A stretch of DNA of 64,000 nt from CADEED01 sp043747875 (GCA_043747875.1 JAYTOI010000029.1:23047-87046), one strand, 5' to 3'. Counted from the stretch's first letter, positions 42,369-52,593 are shown. Notes: generated by a model from the sequence alone, not told the origin. A program made the numbers and translations.

Positions 42369-45300
42369 CTAACAAACAATCTTGAACCGGATGAACAGCT
42401 CCGGCGGTACGGTGCCCTGCGCCGAGGTCGCGGTGCGGAACTGCCAATTGGTATTGAACACGGGCTGCATCGGCAGCGCCTTGATGTCGGTGAGCCCGGC
42501 GAAATTCACGTCGCCGGCCTCGGGGTTGTGCAGCACCCAGCCCGAACCGCTGCTCGCACTCAACTGCACTTCCGATACCCGCAGCGAGTTGGAGAGGCGC
42601 TGGCTGAACAGGTTGATCTCCGTGAACCAGCGCACTACGCCGCCGATCACGCGCGTCTCGGTGGTCTTGCGGAATTCCCAGAAATCGCCGGTACGGAACC
42701 CGCGCAGCGCGCGCTTCAGCGGCACCGCCGGATATTTGTTGTCGTTGAGGAAGCGCGTGGCGTTCAACTCGAGCGTGGAGCCGCCGCGGCCGAACGGGAT
42801 GTCGATCTCGCCTTTCAGATCGGGAAGCACCAGGGTCGAGCCGCCGCCGCTGTCGAAGCGCTGCGTCAGCTCGAGCCTCGTGCCCGGCGGATTGTTGAAC
42901 GCGTCATAGCGCACGCGCGTCGTGTCGTGCTCGCATCCCTCGTCGAGCGACACGTCGAGCGCGTAGAGCCGCGGCACGGTGATCTCGAGGCCCCGCAGCC
43001 GCGTGAACTCGGTCGAGAAGTTGGCCAGGCGCCCGTGCTCCGACAGCACCGAGAGCGCATCACGCCACTTGCCCATGGGAATCAGCTTCTCGATGTCGGA
43101 CTGCTGGTAGTTGTTGCGCTGGCCCCAGTGCAGCACGATGCCGCGATTGCGCGCCTCCCCGTCGATCTTCGACATCAGGTCGGCGGCGCCGGACGCGCGC
43201 GACAGCGTGGCGATCTCCATCGACACCGTGCGCGGCCAGCGCTGCATCGCGAGGAATGAAGGGGACTCGGCCATGAAACGCATGCTCACGTATCCGCCCC
43301 AGCTGTCGCCGTCGTCCGCCAGGTCGCGCACGCGTTCCAGTAGATAGTCTACGAAGTTGACGAAGTCCGGCTTGGTGGCGTCGAAGAACAGCTCGATGGA
43401 CTCGCCAGGCGCGACGCAGCCGATGTTCTTGTAGTCGTGCTCGTCCATCACGCCATAGCTGATGGCCTGGAGCGGCCCATCGTCGGGGTCCATGTGCTGG
43501 GTCGACTGCGCCAGCCCGTACAACAGCTGCACGATGGACTGGGCGTGGATCGCGCTCAGCGCGTTCAATGCCGAGCTGACGAAATCACCGAAGTGCGCGG
43601 TGTCGGGAAGCACCGCGCGGATCCCCTCCATCACGATCATCCAGTACTCGGTGAAGATGATGACGTTGACGGCGGTCTGCTGCGCGAGCGCCGCGAGCGG
43701 CGACGCCAGTGGCAGCGCCATGGCCACGGTGGCGACCGCGTACACCTCGATTGCGGTCCACTGCACCTCGTGGAGCAAGTGGATGGAGTCGGCGAGGAAT
43801 TGATCGACGAAATTCGCGCTGCGGCAGGGCGCCGTGAAGCATCCCTTCTCCGGATCGACATCCAGATTGATCGCTTTTCCGGCGTTGTCGCCGCCGCGCT
43901 CGGTGCGCCCGTAGAAGTACGGCAGACCGGCGCCGTCCGCGCGCGTCGTGGCGTCGAGCGGCGTCACGGTGCGCGTCAGGTGCCAGGTGCGGTATTCGTC
44001 GCCCTTCAGGCCGATGAGGAACGCCGCGGCCAACCCGACCACGTTGGTGAGCGCGAAGGCACCGAATGTCCAGGCCGCGTCCTCCCAGTCGAAATCCGGC
44101 TGCGGATACATCTCGACGTCGATGCGCACGAAGCGGTTGTTGAACAGGGCGATGTTGGCCGGATCCGCCGGATTGGCGATCCACTTCTTCACGTCTTTCC
44201 ACTCGCCCTTCGACGTCACCTGATTGAGGCCGTATTGCCGCACCGCGCGCACCACGACCGAATAGATGACACCCATGCGGCCGCACGACACCAGCGCAGC
44301 GTTCATGAGATCGTCGTCGCGCTTGTAGATGATTTCCTTCCTGCGATACGTGCCGCCAGGCGCGGTCGGATCGCCGACGCGGTACACCTTGCGAAGCTTG
44401 GCCTCGTCGAATAGTTTGAGCGATATCGTCGACGGGCGGATGCCCGTGCGCTCGATCCAGTATTCCTGTCCATCCGGCGCGATCAGGTGCATCGCGACCA
44501 CCAGCTCGCCGATCGCGGAGGCATCCACGTCGCCGCCATGCGTCGCGGTCGACGCGACGCCGACGATAGTCTGGCCACCCGCGCCGCCCATCGTTTCGAG
44601 CGCCCACGGACCGAGGTAACAGGGCTGGTCGTTCGGCGGCGGCTTCGTGCTGGTCTTGAACTTCTCCTCGATCTGCGCGGCGAGGCTGCGCTTTTCCTTG
44701 CCGTCCGCATCGCCGTCGATGTAGGCGTACAGCTCGTGGAGACGAATGCCCGCTTCCACGTGGAATAGATAGTTCTTGAGCTCGTCGGCCGGCAGCTTCG
44801 GGTTGAAGGCGTGCACCTGCTGCGCGCGCTCGAAGAAGCCGCGCGCCTCCTCCGTGAGGCACTCCGGGAATGCGTCGTACAGCACGTTGTTGAGCCGCGC
44901 CGCGAGTTGATCGCCGTCGCCCTCGTGCACCGGCGTCGCCGTCTCGAACATCTGGCCCGGGGTCACCGATGCGTATGAGAGCGCCCAGTGGCTCGCCGTC
45001 GCGTGCGCTTCGGCGACGGGCCCGTCCTTTTCGTGCCGGTTCTTTACGCACCACAGCAGCTCGTCGAGCGTGCCCGGATACCAGCGCTTCGCGGGCTGAT
45101 ACTCGAACGGCGGCACGTGCATGTCCCCATCCACCTTGCGCGACCAGGTGCGGCGGCGGTCGTCGCCGCGCGGCCCCACCACGACCTTCTCGAAGGTCTC
45201 CCAGGGCGTGAAGGTCAGGCCGCAGAACCCACGCACCTGGATCGTGATTTCCTGCCCACACATGTGCCTGGCCCAGGCGGGGAAATCGGCGAACACGAAG

Positions 45301-45506
45301 CCTTCGATGTCGAAGTTCGGAAAGCCGGCGCCGGTGTTGCCGCTCCAACTACTCACGGCGATCGATGGTGCCGTGATGCGTACCTCGACCGAGACACTCG
45401 AGTTGCGCCCGTCAGGGCAGGTGAATTCGCCCGTGACGATCACCCGGTCGGCTTCCTTGCCGTGAAAAGGGATCCGCTCGAAACACTGGAATTGCTTGAA
45501 GGGCAT
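42369..45506 (-). CDS. Large FAD-linked oxidase, aldonolactone/alditol-oxidase-like
   Basis: A 1045-residue protein, about twice the family length. Residues 1-130 are beta-rich and unassigned. The PCMH-type FAD domain runs from about 138 (YQPAKRWYPGTLDELLWCV) to about 420, including GGQTIVGVASTATHGGDVDASAIGELVVAMHLI and GRMGVIYSVVVRAV. The sugar-oxidase C-terminal domain ends near HWGQRN (about 800). Between them a hydrophobic stretch (about 470-640, including AFALTNVVGLAAAFLIGL) is not typical of the family. The last 210 residues have a beta-sandwich look. No signal peptide is visible. Substrate unknown. The YbaB-like gene follows. Confidence 0.78.
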   Translation of the reverse strand: MPFKQFQCFERIPFHGKEADRVIVTGEFTCPDGRNSSVSVEVRITAPSIAVSSWSGNTGAGFPNFDIEGFVFADFPAWARHMCGQEITIQVRGFCGLTFTPWETFEKVVVGPRGDDRRRTWSRKVDGDMHVPPFEYQPAKRWYPGTLDELLWCVKNRHEKDGPVAEAHATASHWALSYASVTPGQMFETATPVHEGDGDQLAARLNNVLYDAFPECLTEEARGFFERAQQVHAFNPKLPADELKNYLFHVEAGIRLHELYAYIDGDADGKEKRSLAAQIEEKFKTSTKPPPNDQPCYLGPWALETMGGAGGQTIVGVASTATHGGDVDASAIGELVVAMHLIAPDGQEYWIERTGIRPSTISLKLFDEAKLRKVYRVGDPTAPGGTYRRKEIIYKRDDDLMNAALVSCGRMGVIYSVVVRAVRQYGLNQVTSKGEWKDVKKWIANPADPANIALFNNRFVRIDVEMYPQPDFDWEDAAWTFGAFALTNVVGLAAAFLIGLKGDEYRTWHLTRTVTPLDATTRADGAGLPYFYGRTERGGDNAGKAINLDVDPEKGCFTAPCRSANFVDQFLADSIHLLHEVQWTAIEVYAVATVAMALPLASPLAALAQQTAVNVIIFTEYWMIVMEGIRAVLPDTAHFGDFVSSALNALSAIHAQSIVQLLYGLAQSTQHMDPDDGPLQAISYGVMDEHDYKNIGCVAPGESIELFFDATKPDFVNFVDYLLERVRDLADDGDSWGGYVSMRFMAESPSFLAMQRWPRTVSMEIATLSRASGAADLMSKIDGEARNRGIVLHWGQRNNYQQSDIEKLIPMGKWRDALSVLSEHGRLANFSTEFTRLRGLEITVPRLYALDVSLDEGCEHDTTRVRYDAFNNPPGTRLELTQRFDSGGGSTLVLPDLKGEIDIPFGRGGSTLELNATRFLNDNKYPAVPLKRALRGFRTGDFWEFRKTTETRVIGGVVRWFTEINLFSQRLSNSLRVSEVQLSASSGSGWVLHNPEAGDVNFAGLTDIKALPMQPVFNTNWQFRTATSAQGTVPPELFIRFKIVC

Positions 45507-45541
45507 GTGCCGACGCTAGCAGCGCCGGGCTCACCGCTGAC

Positions 45542-46003
45542 TTACGGATAGGACACGGGCTCGGGCGGAAATGCCTCGTACCGCGGCAGCGCGTCGAGGA
45601 TCTCGTACCACGGCGCCTTCCAGCCCACGAAGATGTGCGCCTGCGGCTTCAAGGTCGGTACATCCGTCAAAGTACCGTACGTCACATGCGCGACCGTACC
45701 CTCCTGCACGATCGAATACAGCAGCGACCCGCAGGTCTCGCAGTGCGCGTCGTGCGTCATGACGTCGCCGAAGATGCGCAGATTGCCCTGCGTCACTTTC
45801 AGCTTCGCGCGCTCGATGCCGCCGAAGGGCTTGAACGCGGAGCCCGTGGCGCGGCGGCACTGCGAGCAGTGGCAGATGAGCGCGTACGTGAACTCGTCGG
45901 CGACGGTGTATCGCACCTCGCCACACAGACAACTTCCGTCGAGGATCGCCACCCCGCGCGACTGGGGTTCGGCACCGATTGCGGAATTGGGGCCAGTCCC
46001 CAT
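45542..46003 (-). CDS. GFA-family zinc protein
   Basis: The 153-residue protein has the GFA zinc ligands: CLCGEVRY, CHCSQCRRATG and CETCGSLLY. The family includes the glutathione-dependent formaldehyde-activating enzyme, but most members have no proven reaction. The start at 46003 directly follows the stop of the membrane-protein gene upstream, so the two are co-transcribed. Confidence 0.9.
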   Translation of the reverse strand: MGTGPNSAIGAEPQSRGVAILDGSCLCGEVRYTVADEFTYALICHCSQCRRATGSAFKPFGGIERAKLKVTQGNLRIFGDVMTHDAHCETCGSLLYSIVQEGTVAHVTYGTLTDVPTLKPQAHIFVGWKAPWYEILDALPRYEAFPPEPVSYP

Positions 46004-46708
46004 CTACAGCGACGCCAGCCATTGCCCCGCGTGCTCCCACGCACTGGTGTGCGCGATCGCCACGCGCGCCGGCCAGCTCAACACCAGCAGCGCCCCGCCG
46101 ATCGCGTAGATAGGGTGCACGACGCGGTGCTTCACCCGGTCGTTCAGCAGGCATCCGGCGACGAACACCGCCGGCACCAGTGTCTGGACGAGCAGGAAGT
46201 GTTTCCCGATGTCGAACAACATGATGAGCCGCGCGACGGGCGGCCCGAGCACCGCGATCATCGCCAGCATCATCAGCCGGCGATGGACGTCCGCGCGACG
46301 GCGGTACACCACGGCCGCGGCCACCAGTGCCGCGAACAGCGTGATGGCGAACAAAGGCACGAACACGAACTGCTGCGAGTTCATTCCCATCGGCCGCATG
46401 CGTGGCGCGCTCGCAGATTCGATCGCCGTCGCCAGCCCGAGGGCGAACACCAGCGCCGCCACCACGATGCCGGCGATGCCGAGCTGCCGGTGGGTGCGCA
46501 CCTTGTTCGCCGCGATGAGCCGCGTCTGGATGACGAACAGCACGAACCACGCCGTGAAGACGATGCCGTGCAGTTGCAGCAGCATCGTGATGGGTGGCAC
46601 GGCGAACCACTGCCGCAGGTAGAACGTGCGCGCGAAGCCCACGAGCACGAGCAGCCCGAGCGCCAGTGCGATGGCCTGATAAAAACGCGGACGAAGAATG
46701 GCTGCCAT
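46004..46708 (-). CDS. Conserved integral membrane protein
   Basis: The ATG at 46708 (MAAILRPRFYQAIALAL) has AGGGAG upstream. The 234-residue protein has about six to seven membrane helices, with RTFYLRQW and RTHRQLGIAG between helices 1-3. I do not recognise a named function. It is followed without spacer by the GFA gene. Confidence 0.78.
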   Translation of the reverse strand: MAAILRPRFYQAIALALGLLVLVGFARTFYLRQWFAVPPITMLLQLHGIVFTAWFVLFVIQTRLIAANKVRTHRQLGIAGIVVAALVFALGLATAIESASAPRMRPMGMNSQQFVFVPLFAITLFAALVAAAVVYRRRADVHRRLMMLAMIAVLGPPVARLIMLFDIGKHFLLVQTLVPAVFVAGCLLNDRVKHRVVHPIYAIGGALLVLSWPARVAIAHTSAWEHAGQWLASL

Positions 46709-46788
46709 GTGGGCTCCCTGACCGGAATTTACGCCCGCGCCGCCGGGGTAGCCGTTACTTGTGAGTCGGGCCACGTGAAGAAAGCGGC

Positions 46789-46854
46789 GGCCGATCTATT
46801 CATCGGCCCGACGCCACGGCCGGCGCACGCCCCGCCCGATGAATTGATCGGTCC
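46789..46854. repeat. Intergenic palindromic element, copy 1
   Basis: Arms 46789-46806 and 46836-46853 are inverted repeats matching at 16 of 18 positions. It lies just after the stop of the S9 peptidase gene. Its left arm (GGCCGATCTATTC) matches the element at 52594-52627 at 12 of 13 positions. Confidence 0.6.
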
Positions 46855-46863
46855 CCTTTCTCA

Positions 46864-48897
46864 CTACTTCAGCGCGGCCTCCAGGCCCGGCACATGCTGC
46901 GCCCCTTCCAGTACCTTCAAGCTCGCGCCTTTGAAATCCTCGCCGACGGCCTGATACCGCCCGCCCAGGCACTGGCTCAAAAACCCTTCCGCAATGGCAT
47001 AGAACGACGTGCGGTTCTTCGGCCGCGCGAAGCCATGGCCCTCATCCGGATACAGCACATAGGTAACCGGCAGGCCCTTGTCCTTCATCGACTTGACGAT
47101 CTGGTCGGACTCCGCCTGCTTCACACGCGGATCGTTCGCGCCTTGAGCGATCAACAGCGGTTTCTGGATCGCATCGACGCGCGTGATCGGCGAACGATCC
47201 GCCAGCAGCTTGCGTCCCTCCTCGGTGCGCGGATCGCCGACGCGCGTCGAAAATTCCTCGAAGAAGCTCTTCCAGTACGGCGGGATCGTCGCGAGCAAGG
47301 TCTGCAAATTCGACGGGCCCACGATGTCGACGCCGCACGCGAACGTGTCCGGCGTGAACGTCAAACCGACCAGCGTCGCATAGCCGCCGTACGAGCCGCC
47401 GTAGATGGCCACCTTGTCCGCCGTGGTCACCTTCTGCTTCACGGCCCACTCGACGGCGTCGAGCAGGTCGTCGTGCATCTTCGCGGCCCACTCCTTGTTG
47501 GACGCATTCACGAACGATTTGCCGAACCCGGTCGAGCCGCGGTAGTTCACCGACAACACGGCGTAGCCGCGGTTCGCCAGCCACTGATGCTGGGTGTCGA
47601 AGCCGTAGTTGTCGCGCGCCCACGGACCGCCGTGCACGTTCAGCACCAGCGGCACGGCCGCTCCCGGCACGCCGTCGCCGTTCTCGTCCGAGCCGGGCGG
47701 CAGAGATAGATAGGCGATGAGCGTGAGGCCGTCGCGCGCCTCGATCTCGAGCGACTGCATGGGTACCAGCGGCGACTTCACCAGCGCCGGCCGGGTATCG
47801 AACAGCTTGGTGACCTTCCCGGCTTTGCGCTCGTATAGATAGGTCGCCGGCGGGGACTGCGCATCGTTCGTGACCACGGTCCAGGTCGAATCGTCGAGCG
47901 TGCGCGAGCCGAGCGCGAAGCCGTCGCCGAGCTCCTTCGTCAGCAGTTCCACGTCCTTCTTGACGGCGGCGTTCAGCACCGTGATCTCGGGCTTGAGGTA
48001 GTTCACCGTGTACGCCTGCGGCGCGTGCGTGCGCGGGTCGACCCAGGTGGTCTCGACATCGGCCTGTTCGCTGGCACCGAGCACGGTGGATTTGCCGCTC
48101 GCCAGGTCCACGCGCACCAGCGCGGACTTGTCGCGCCCCACCGAGGACTGCAGCAGCGCACTCGCGCCCGAGCCTTCGATGGTGATGATGTTGGTGGTGA
48201 TGGAATCTTCCTGTCCGTACTTCAACAGGCTGACCCACTTCGGTCCGGCGCGGCGGAAGATCTCGTTGCCGTCGGGCAGCGTCTTGAGGGCGAGCCGCGG
48301 CTTGAGATCCAGGTCCACTTCGTAGCCGCCGAACTCCTGCGTGTTCTTCTCGAGCAGCGTGCGCTTGCCGGTCGCGAGGCTCACCTCGTAGAGATCGTGC
48401 CACTCGGCCACGCGATCGTTGAGCCCGATTGCGATCGAGCCGGGTTTCTTCCACGAGAAGCCGACGATCTGCGCCTGCACCGCCTTGTAGGGCGTGATGT
48501 CCTTGGAGGTGCCCGCGACGACGTCCACGGCATACACATGCCAGTTCTCGTCGCCATCGGTGTCCTGTAGATAGAGCACGTGTTTGTTGTCGTACGCCCA
48601 GAAGTGCTGGCGGATGCCGCGCTTCTGGTCATTGGTGACGGGCCTGGCCGCGTCGAGCTTGCCGCGCTCGGCCAGCCACACGTTGAGCACGCCGTCGCGC
48701 GGCGCGATCCAGGAAACGAACCTGCCGTCCGGCGAGAGGCGCGCCTGAGTCTTCTCCGGATTGCCGAACAACGCCGAGCGCGGAATCAGCTCCACGCCCG
48801 CAACGGTTTCCGCGGCCGTGGGTCTGGCGCTCTGCGCCATGACGAGAGTCGACACGAGGGACGCGGCGACGAATGTACCGGCGATGAGCTTGTTCAT
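46864..48897 (-). CDS. S9-family prolyl oligopeptidase-type peptidase
   Basis: A 677-residue protein with AGGAC before the start and a signal peptide ending VMAQ. An N-terminal beta-propeller (about 45-400) precedes the alpha/beta hydrolase domain with Ser502 in GGSYGGYATL, Asp589 in QGANDPRV and His621 in DEGHGF. S9C-type enzymes cut short peptides. The signal makes it periplasmic. It stands alone, with a palindromic element after its stop. Confidence 0.93.
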   Translation of the reverse strand: MNKLIAGTFVAASLVSTLVMAQSARPTAAETVAGVELIPRSALFGNPEKTQARLSPDGRFVSWIAPRDGVLNVWLAERGKLDAARPVTNDQKRGIRQHFWAYDNKHVLYLQDTDGDENWHVYAVDVVAGTSKDITPYKAVQAQIVGFSWKKPGSIAIGLNDRVAEWHDLYEVSLATGKRTLLEKNTQEFGGYEVDLDLKPRLALKTLPDGNEIFRRAGPKWVSLLKYGQEDSITTNIITIEGSGASALLQSSVGRDKSALVRVDLASGKSTVLGASEQADVETTWVDPRTHAPQAYTVNYLKPEITVLNAAVKKDVELLTKELGDGFALGSRTLDDSTWTVVTNDAQSPPATYLYERKAGKVTKLFDTRPALVKSPLVPMQSLEIEARDGLTLIAYLSLPPGSDENGDGVPGAAVPLVLNVHGGPWARDNYGFDTQHQWLANRGYAVLSVNYRGSTGFGKSFVNASNKEWAAKMHDDLLDAVEWAVKQKVTTADKVAIYGGSYGGYATLVGLTFTPDTFACGVDIVGPSNLQTLLATIPPYWKSFFEEFSTRVGDPRTEEGRKLLADRSPITRVDAIQKPLLIAQGANDPRVKQAESDQIVKSMKDKGLPVTYVLYPDEGHGFARPKNRTSFYAIAEGFLSQCLGGRYQAVGEDFKGASLKVLEGAQHVPGLEAALK

Positions 48898-49086
48898 GGT
48901 GGTCGGTCCTGAAGCCGAAAGGAAGTGGCCGGATTATATAGAGGCGCGCCATACCGCGCGGTATCCGCTCGTCGGGCGGCGCCTCGAAGGCGACCTCCGC
49001 GTGCTGGCACTGCGCTCCCGGCGTGAAATTGGCTACCTACCCTCGCGGACGCGATCGGAAGCACCGAAATCGGATATCTTTCGCCG

Positions 49087-50796
49087 ATGATCATCGGCAT
49101 CGATCTCGGCACCACCAACAGCGCCGCCGGCATTTTCCGCGAGGGACGCGCCGAGCTCATCCCCAACAGCCTGGGCTCGGTGCTCACGCCCTCGGCCGTC
49201 AGCATCGAGGACAACGGCGAATTCCTCGTCGGGCTCGCGGCACGCGAGCGGCAAGTCACGCATCCAGAGTGCACGGCGACGGCGTTCAAGCGCTACATGG
49301 GCACGAAGCGCCTGACGCGGCTCGGCAAGCGCGAGATGCTGCCCGAAGAGCTGTCGGCGCTGGTGTTGCGCAGCCTGAAGGCCGACGCGGAGCAGGCGCT
49401 GGGCCAGACGGTGACGGACGCGGTCATTACAGTTCCGGCGTATTTCAACGACAAGCAACGGCAGGCCACGCGCCGCGCCGGTCAGCTCGCCGGGCTCAAG
49501 GTCGAGCGGCTGCTCAACGAGCCCACGGCTGCGGCCCTCGCCTACGGCATCCATCAACGCAACACGGAGTCGCGCTTCCTGGTGTTCGATCTCGGCGGCG
49601 GCACGTTCGACGTCTCGGTGCTCGAGTTGTTCGAAGGCGTCATCGAGGTGCGCGCCAGCACCGGCGACAACCAGCTCGGCGGCGAGGATTTCAACGAGCT
49701 GCTGATCGAGCAGTTCTTCAAGGCGCACGGCAAGCCGATGGGCCTGTCGGCGCGGCAATCGAACGCGGGCGCATACCAGCGCATCCGCGACCAGGCCGAG
49801 CGCTGCCGTCGCAAGCTCTCCGTCGAATCGCAGGCGGAGATGGTGGTGGTGTGGAAGGACCGCGAGTACCGCCTCACGGTCGACGACGAGCAGTTCGCGA
49901 AAGCCACAGAGGGGCTCATCGAACGGCTGCGCACTCCGGTATTACGTGCGCTGCGCGACAGCAACATCCGGGTAGATAGTCTGAACGAGATCGTGCTGGT
50001 GGGCGGCGCCACGCGCATGCCGGTGGTGCGCAAGGCCGTCACCAAGATGTTCGGCCGCTTCCCGCAGACGCAGCTCAACCCGGACGAGGCCGTGGCGCTG
50101 GGCGCGGCGATCCAGGCCGGGCTGAAATCGCGCGACGCGAGCCTCAAAGAGGTGGTGCTCACCGACGTCTGCCCTTACACGCTGGGCGTCGACTCCGCGG
50201 AATACAGCGCCAACGGCGCGCTGGTGACGGGCATCTTCTCGCCCATCATCGAGCGCAACACTCTGATCCCCGCCAGCCGCGAGCGGCCGTTCTCGCCGAT
50301 CAACGACCAGCAGACGATGGTGGTGTTCAAGATCTTCCAGGGCGAGTCGCGCCGCGTCGCGGACAACATCGAGCTGGGCTCGGTCAGCGTGCCCGTGCCG
50401 CGCGGCCGTGCGCGCGAGATGCAGATCAACGTGCGCTTCTCGTACGACATCAACGGCCTGCTCGAGGTGGACATCCACGTGCCGCAGACCGGCGAGCGCC
50501 GTGAGCTGGTCATCATGGACGACGAGACGCGCATCGCGCCCGAGGAGCTGGCGCGACGGCGTGAGGCGCTGGCCAGGCTCAAGATCCATCCGCGCGACGA
50601 TGACGCGAATCGCGTGCTGATGGCGCGCGGCGAGCGGTTCTTCGAGCAGTCGATCGGCGAGCGGCGCGAAATCGTGTCGCGCAACCTCACGCAGTTCCAG
50701 GCGGTGCTCGATGCGCAGGACCTGCGCGCCATCGAGAACGCGCGCGCGCAGTTCACGCAGCTCCTCGATTCGCTCGAAGGCGAGACCTTCCTCTGA
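49087..50796 (+). CDS. hscC: HscC-type Hsp70 chaperone
   Basis: A 569-residue protein, shorter than DnaK (about 640). The ATPase domain has IGIDLGTTNSAAG, VPAYFNDKQRQATRRA, NEPTAAALAYG, VFDLGGGTFDVSV and VGGATRMPVV. The substrate domain has NTLIPASRERPFSP and QTMVVFKIFQGES, and the lid is short, as in HscC. The next gene, 12 bp downstream, encodes a degenerate J-domain membrane protein, matching the hscC/hscD pairing of other proteobacteria. Confidence 0.93.
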   Translation: MIIGIDLGTTNSAAGIFREGRAELIPNSLGSVLTPSAVSIEDNGEFLVGLAARERQVTHPECTATAFKRYMGTKRLTRLGKREMLPEELSALVLRSLKADAEQALGQTVTDAVITVPAYFNDKQRQATRRAGQLAGLKVERLLNEPTAAALAYGIHQRNTESRFLVFDLGGGTFDVSVLELFEGVIEVRASTGDNQLGGEDFNELLIEQFFKAHGKPMGLSARQSNAGAYQRIRDQAERCRRKLSVESQAEMVVVWKDREYRLTVDDEQFAKATEGLIERLRTPVLRALRDSNIRVDSLNEIVLVGGATRMPVVRKAVTKMFGRFPQTQLNPDEAVALGAAIQAGLKSRDASLKEVVLTDVCPYTLGVDSAEYSANGALVTGIFSPIIERNTLIPASRERPFSPINDQQTMVVFKIFQGESRRVADNIELGSVSVPVPRGRAREMQINVRFSYDINGLLEVDIHVPQTGERRELVIMDDETRIAPEELARRREALARLKIHPRDDDANRVLMARGERFFEQSIGERREIVSRNLTQFQAVLDAQDLRAIENARAQFTQLLDSLEGETFL

Positions 50797-50808
50797 TGCA
50801 GTGTCGTG

Positions 50809-52587
50809 ATGGATAGGCGCTCCGTCTGGCGCATCCTCGGCATCGACGCGACGGCCGACGCGCGCGAAATCCGGCGCGCCTATGCGCGCAAACTCAAGGT
50901 CACGAACCCCGAGGACGACGCGCAGGGTTTTCAGGAGTTGCGCGCCGCGTACGAGTACGCGCTGCAGCTCGCGGCGAACGGACCGCCCGGCCGGCCGGAC
51001 GACGAAGCGGACGACGCCCGGGGCGACGACGATTCGTCTAACCACTCCCCCGAGCCGGCGCGCATGCCGGCCGCGAGCGCGCGGGAAGCCGATGCGCTGA
51101 TGAGCGAGGCCGGGGTGCTCTTCGATGCGCTGGTCGCGGCGCTGCGCCGGGACCCGGGGTCGTTCGACGTCGACGTGCTCCAAAGCGCGTTCAGGGATCT
51201 GATGCGGTCGCCGGCGCTGGAACGCGTCGACCTCTACCAGCGCGCGGAAGTCGCGCTCGCGGATGTGCTCGTCAATCACATCCCGCGCGCGGACCCGCTG
51301 ATCGCCGCGGCGGTGAAAGAATTCGGCTGGGACCAGCGCCTCGACGATCGCTCGGTCCCCGAGGCGGCGCGCGGCGTGCTCGCCCGCCTGCGCGATCTCG
51401 AGTACCTCCAGTCACTGCCGAAGGTCGATCCGGCCGGCGCCCGCGCGCACCGGTTCCTGCTCGAGGAGAAGCCGGGACGCAGGACCTGGCTGATCGCGAG
51501 CATGTCGCAGGAGTGCGCGGAGCTGCGCATGTTGAAGACGCTGCGTGAGGAGTATCCAAATCTGCATGCGCAGATTCCACGCGAGACGATCGCCTGGTGG
51601 CAGGAGTTCGAGCACCAGCCGCGACCCTCGCGCATCGTGATCGGTGTCGGGTTCGGGGCCTCGCTCGTGATGTCGACGCTCTACATGGGCATGGCGGAAG
51701 GCGGCATGCTTTTCCCGGGCATACTGCTGGTTTTCCTGGCAGGAATGACGGCGACCATCGCGGTCGCCGCGTTCAAGATCTACGCCATCGAATGGCCCGT
51801 GCTGCGTGTCCAGCAGCGCTGGCACGGCGATCCGCCGCCGAAATTCTCGGTCGGATGGCTGGCACTCGGCCTCATCGTCGTGTTCGAAGCCGGCGCCGTC
51901 GGCGCTCCCTCCCTGTTCGGCTGGCTGGTCGCGGCGGCGGGCGCGACGACCTGTCTGTGGTCTGTGTACTTCGCGAGCTCCACGCCTGCACCGCGCTTGA
52001 AAAGCGAGATCGCGGCGACCGACCTCGGCAACGCGGCGATCTACAACGCCGTCGTAGTCTGGTGGTTGGCCACGCTCGACGGCACTCCGGGCCAGTTGAG
52101 TTGGCTGGGATTCACGGCCGTCGCGTTCGTGCTGCTCGCGAGCGGGTTCGGGCGCAAGACGCTGCTGATTCAGTTCCAGAAGCGCCTGGATTGGCAGCAG
52201 CGATTGATGGCCTGCCTCGCGGGGTTGTTGGTGACGGGCGCCGCCATTGCGTTCACCGTGTTGTATGGCCGTCACGATGCAGTCAAACACTGGGTCGTCG
52301 CCGTGGCCATCGGCATCACGCTGCTGCGACGCGCGCTGCCGCATGGCATCACGCTCGGTGGCAAGTGGTACATCGCCTTCATCGTGCTCATCGTCGGGTA
52401 CGGCTTCGGCGCATATCTGATGCAACGCTTCGATCTCGATCCGAGCGCGCTCGAGTATCCCGGGCCGCGTCCCACGATTCCGGGTGCGCTGACGCTGCTC
52501 ATGGGTGCGGTGTATGCGTTCGGTCGCGAGTCCGTTGAATTGATCCTGCAGCGGCTGCGCGGACGTCCGGCGCCAAACCTGGCGTAA
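50809..52587 (+). CDS. Membrane J-domain-like partner of HscC
   Basis: The ATG at 50809 gives 592 residues. Residues about 3-50 look like a J domain (VWRILGIDATADAREIRRAYARKL, GFQELRAAYEYAL), but the HPD motif that stimulates Hsp70 is replaced by NPED. A polar middle to about 260 and then about eight membrane helices follow. The gene is 12 bp after hscC, so it probably anchors HscC at the membrane. Whether it can stimulate ATP turnover without HPD is open. Confidence 0.85.
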   Translation: MDRRSVWRILGIDATADAREIRRAYARKLKVTNPEDDAQGFQELRAAYEYALQLAANGPPGRPDDEADDARGDDDSSNHSPEPARMPAASAREADALMSEAGVLFDALVAALRRDPGSFDVDVLQSAFRDLMRSPALERVDLYQRAEVALADVLVNHIPRADPLIAAAVKEFGWDQRLDDRSVPEAARGVLARLRDLEYLQSLPKVDPAGARAHRFLLEEKPGRRTWLIASMSQECAELRMLKTLREEYPNLHAQIPRETIAWWQEFEHQPRPSRIVIGVGFGASLVMSTLYMGMAEGGMLFPGILLVFLAGMTATIAVAAFKIYAIEWPVLRVQQRWHGDPPPKFSVGWLALGLIVVFEAGAVGAPSLFGWLVAAAGATTCLWSVYFASSTPAPRLKSEIAATDLGNAAIYNAVVVWWLATLDGTPGQLSWLGFTAVAFVLLASGFGRKTLLIQFQKRLDWQQRLMACLAGLLVTGAAIAFTVLYGRHDAVKHWVVAVAIGITLLRRALPHGITLGGKWYIAFIVLIVGYGFGAYLMQRFDLDPSALEYPGPRPTIPGALTLLMGAVYAFGRESVELILQRLRGRPAPNLA

Positions 52588-52593
52588 CAAGGG

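Noticed and set aside
43585..45348. 587-residue Arg-rich frame within the FAD oxidase gene
   Set aside because: Composition is that of a shifted frame in GC-rich DNA, and the oxidase frame has family motifs throughout.
49942..51279. 445-residue minus-strand frame opposite hscC and the J-like gene
   Set aside because: It is a shadow of two well-supported plus-strand genes.
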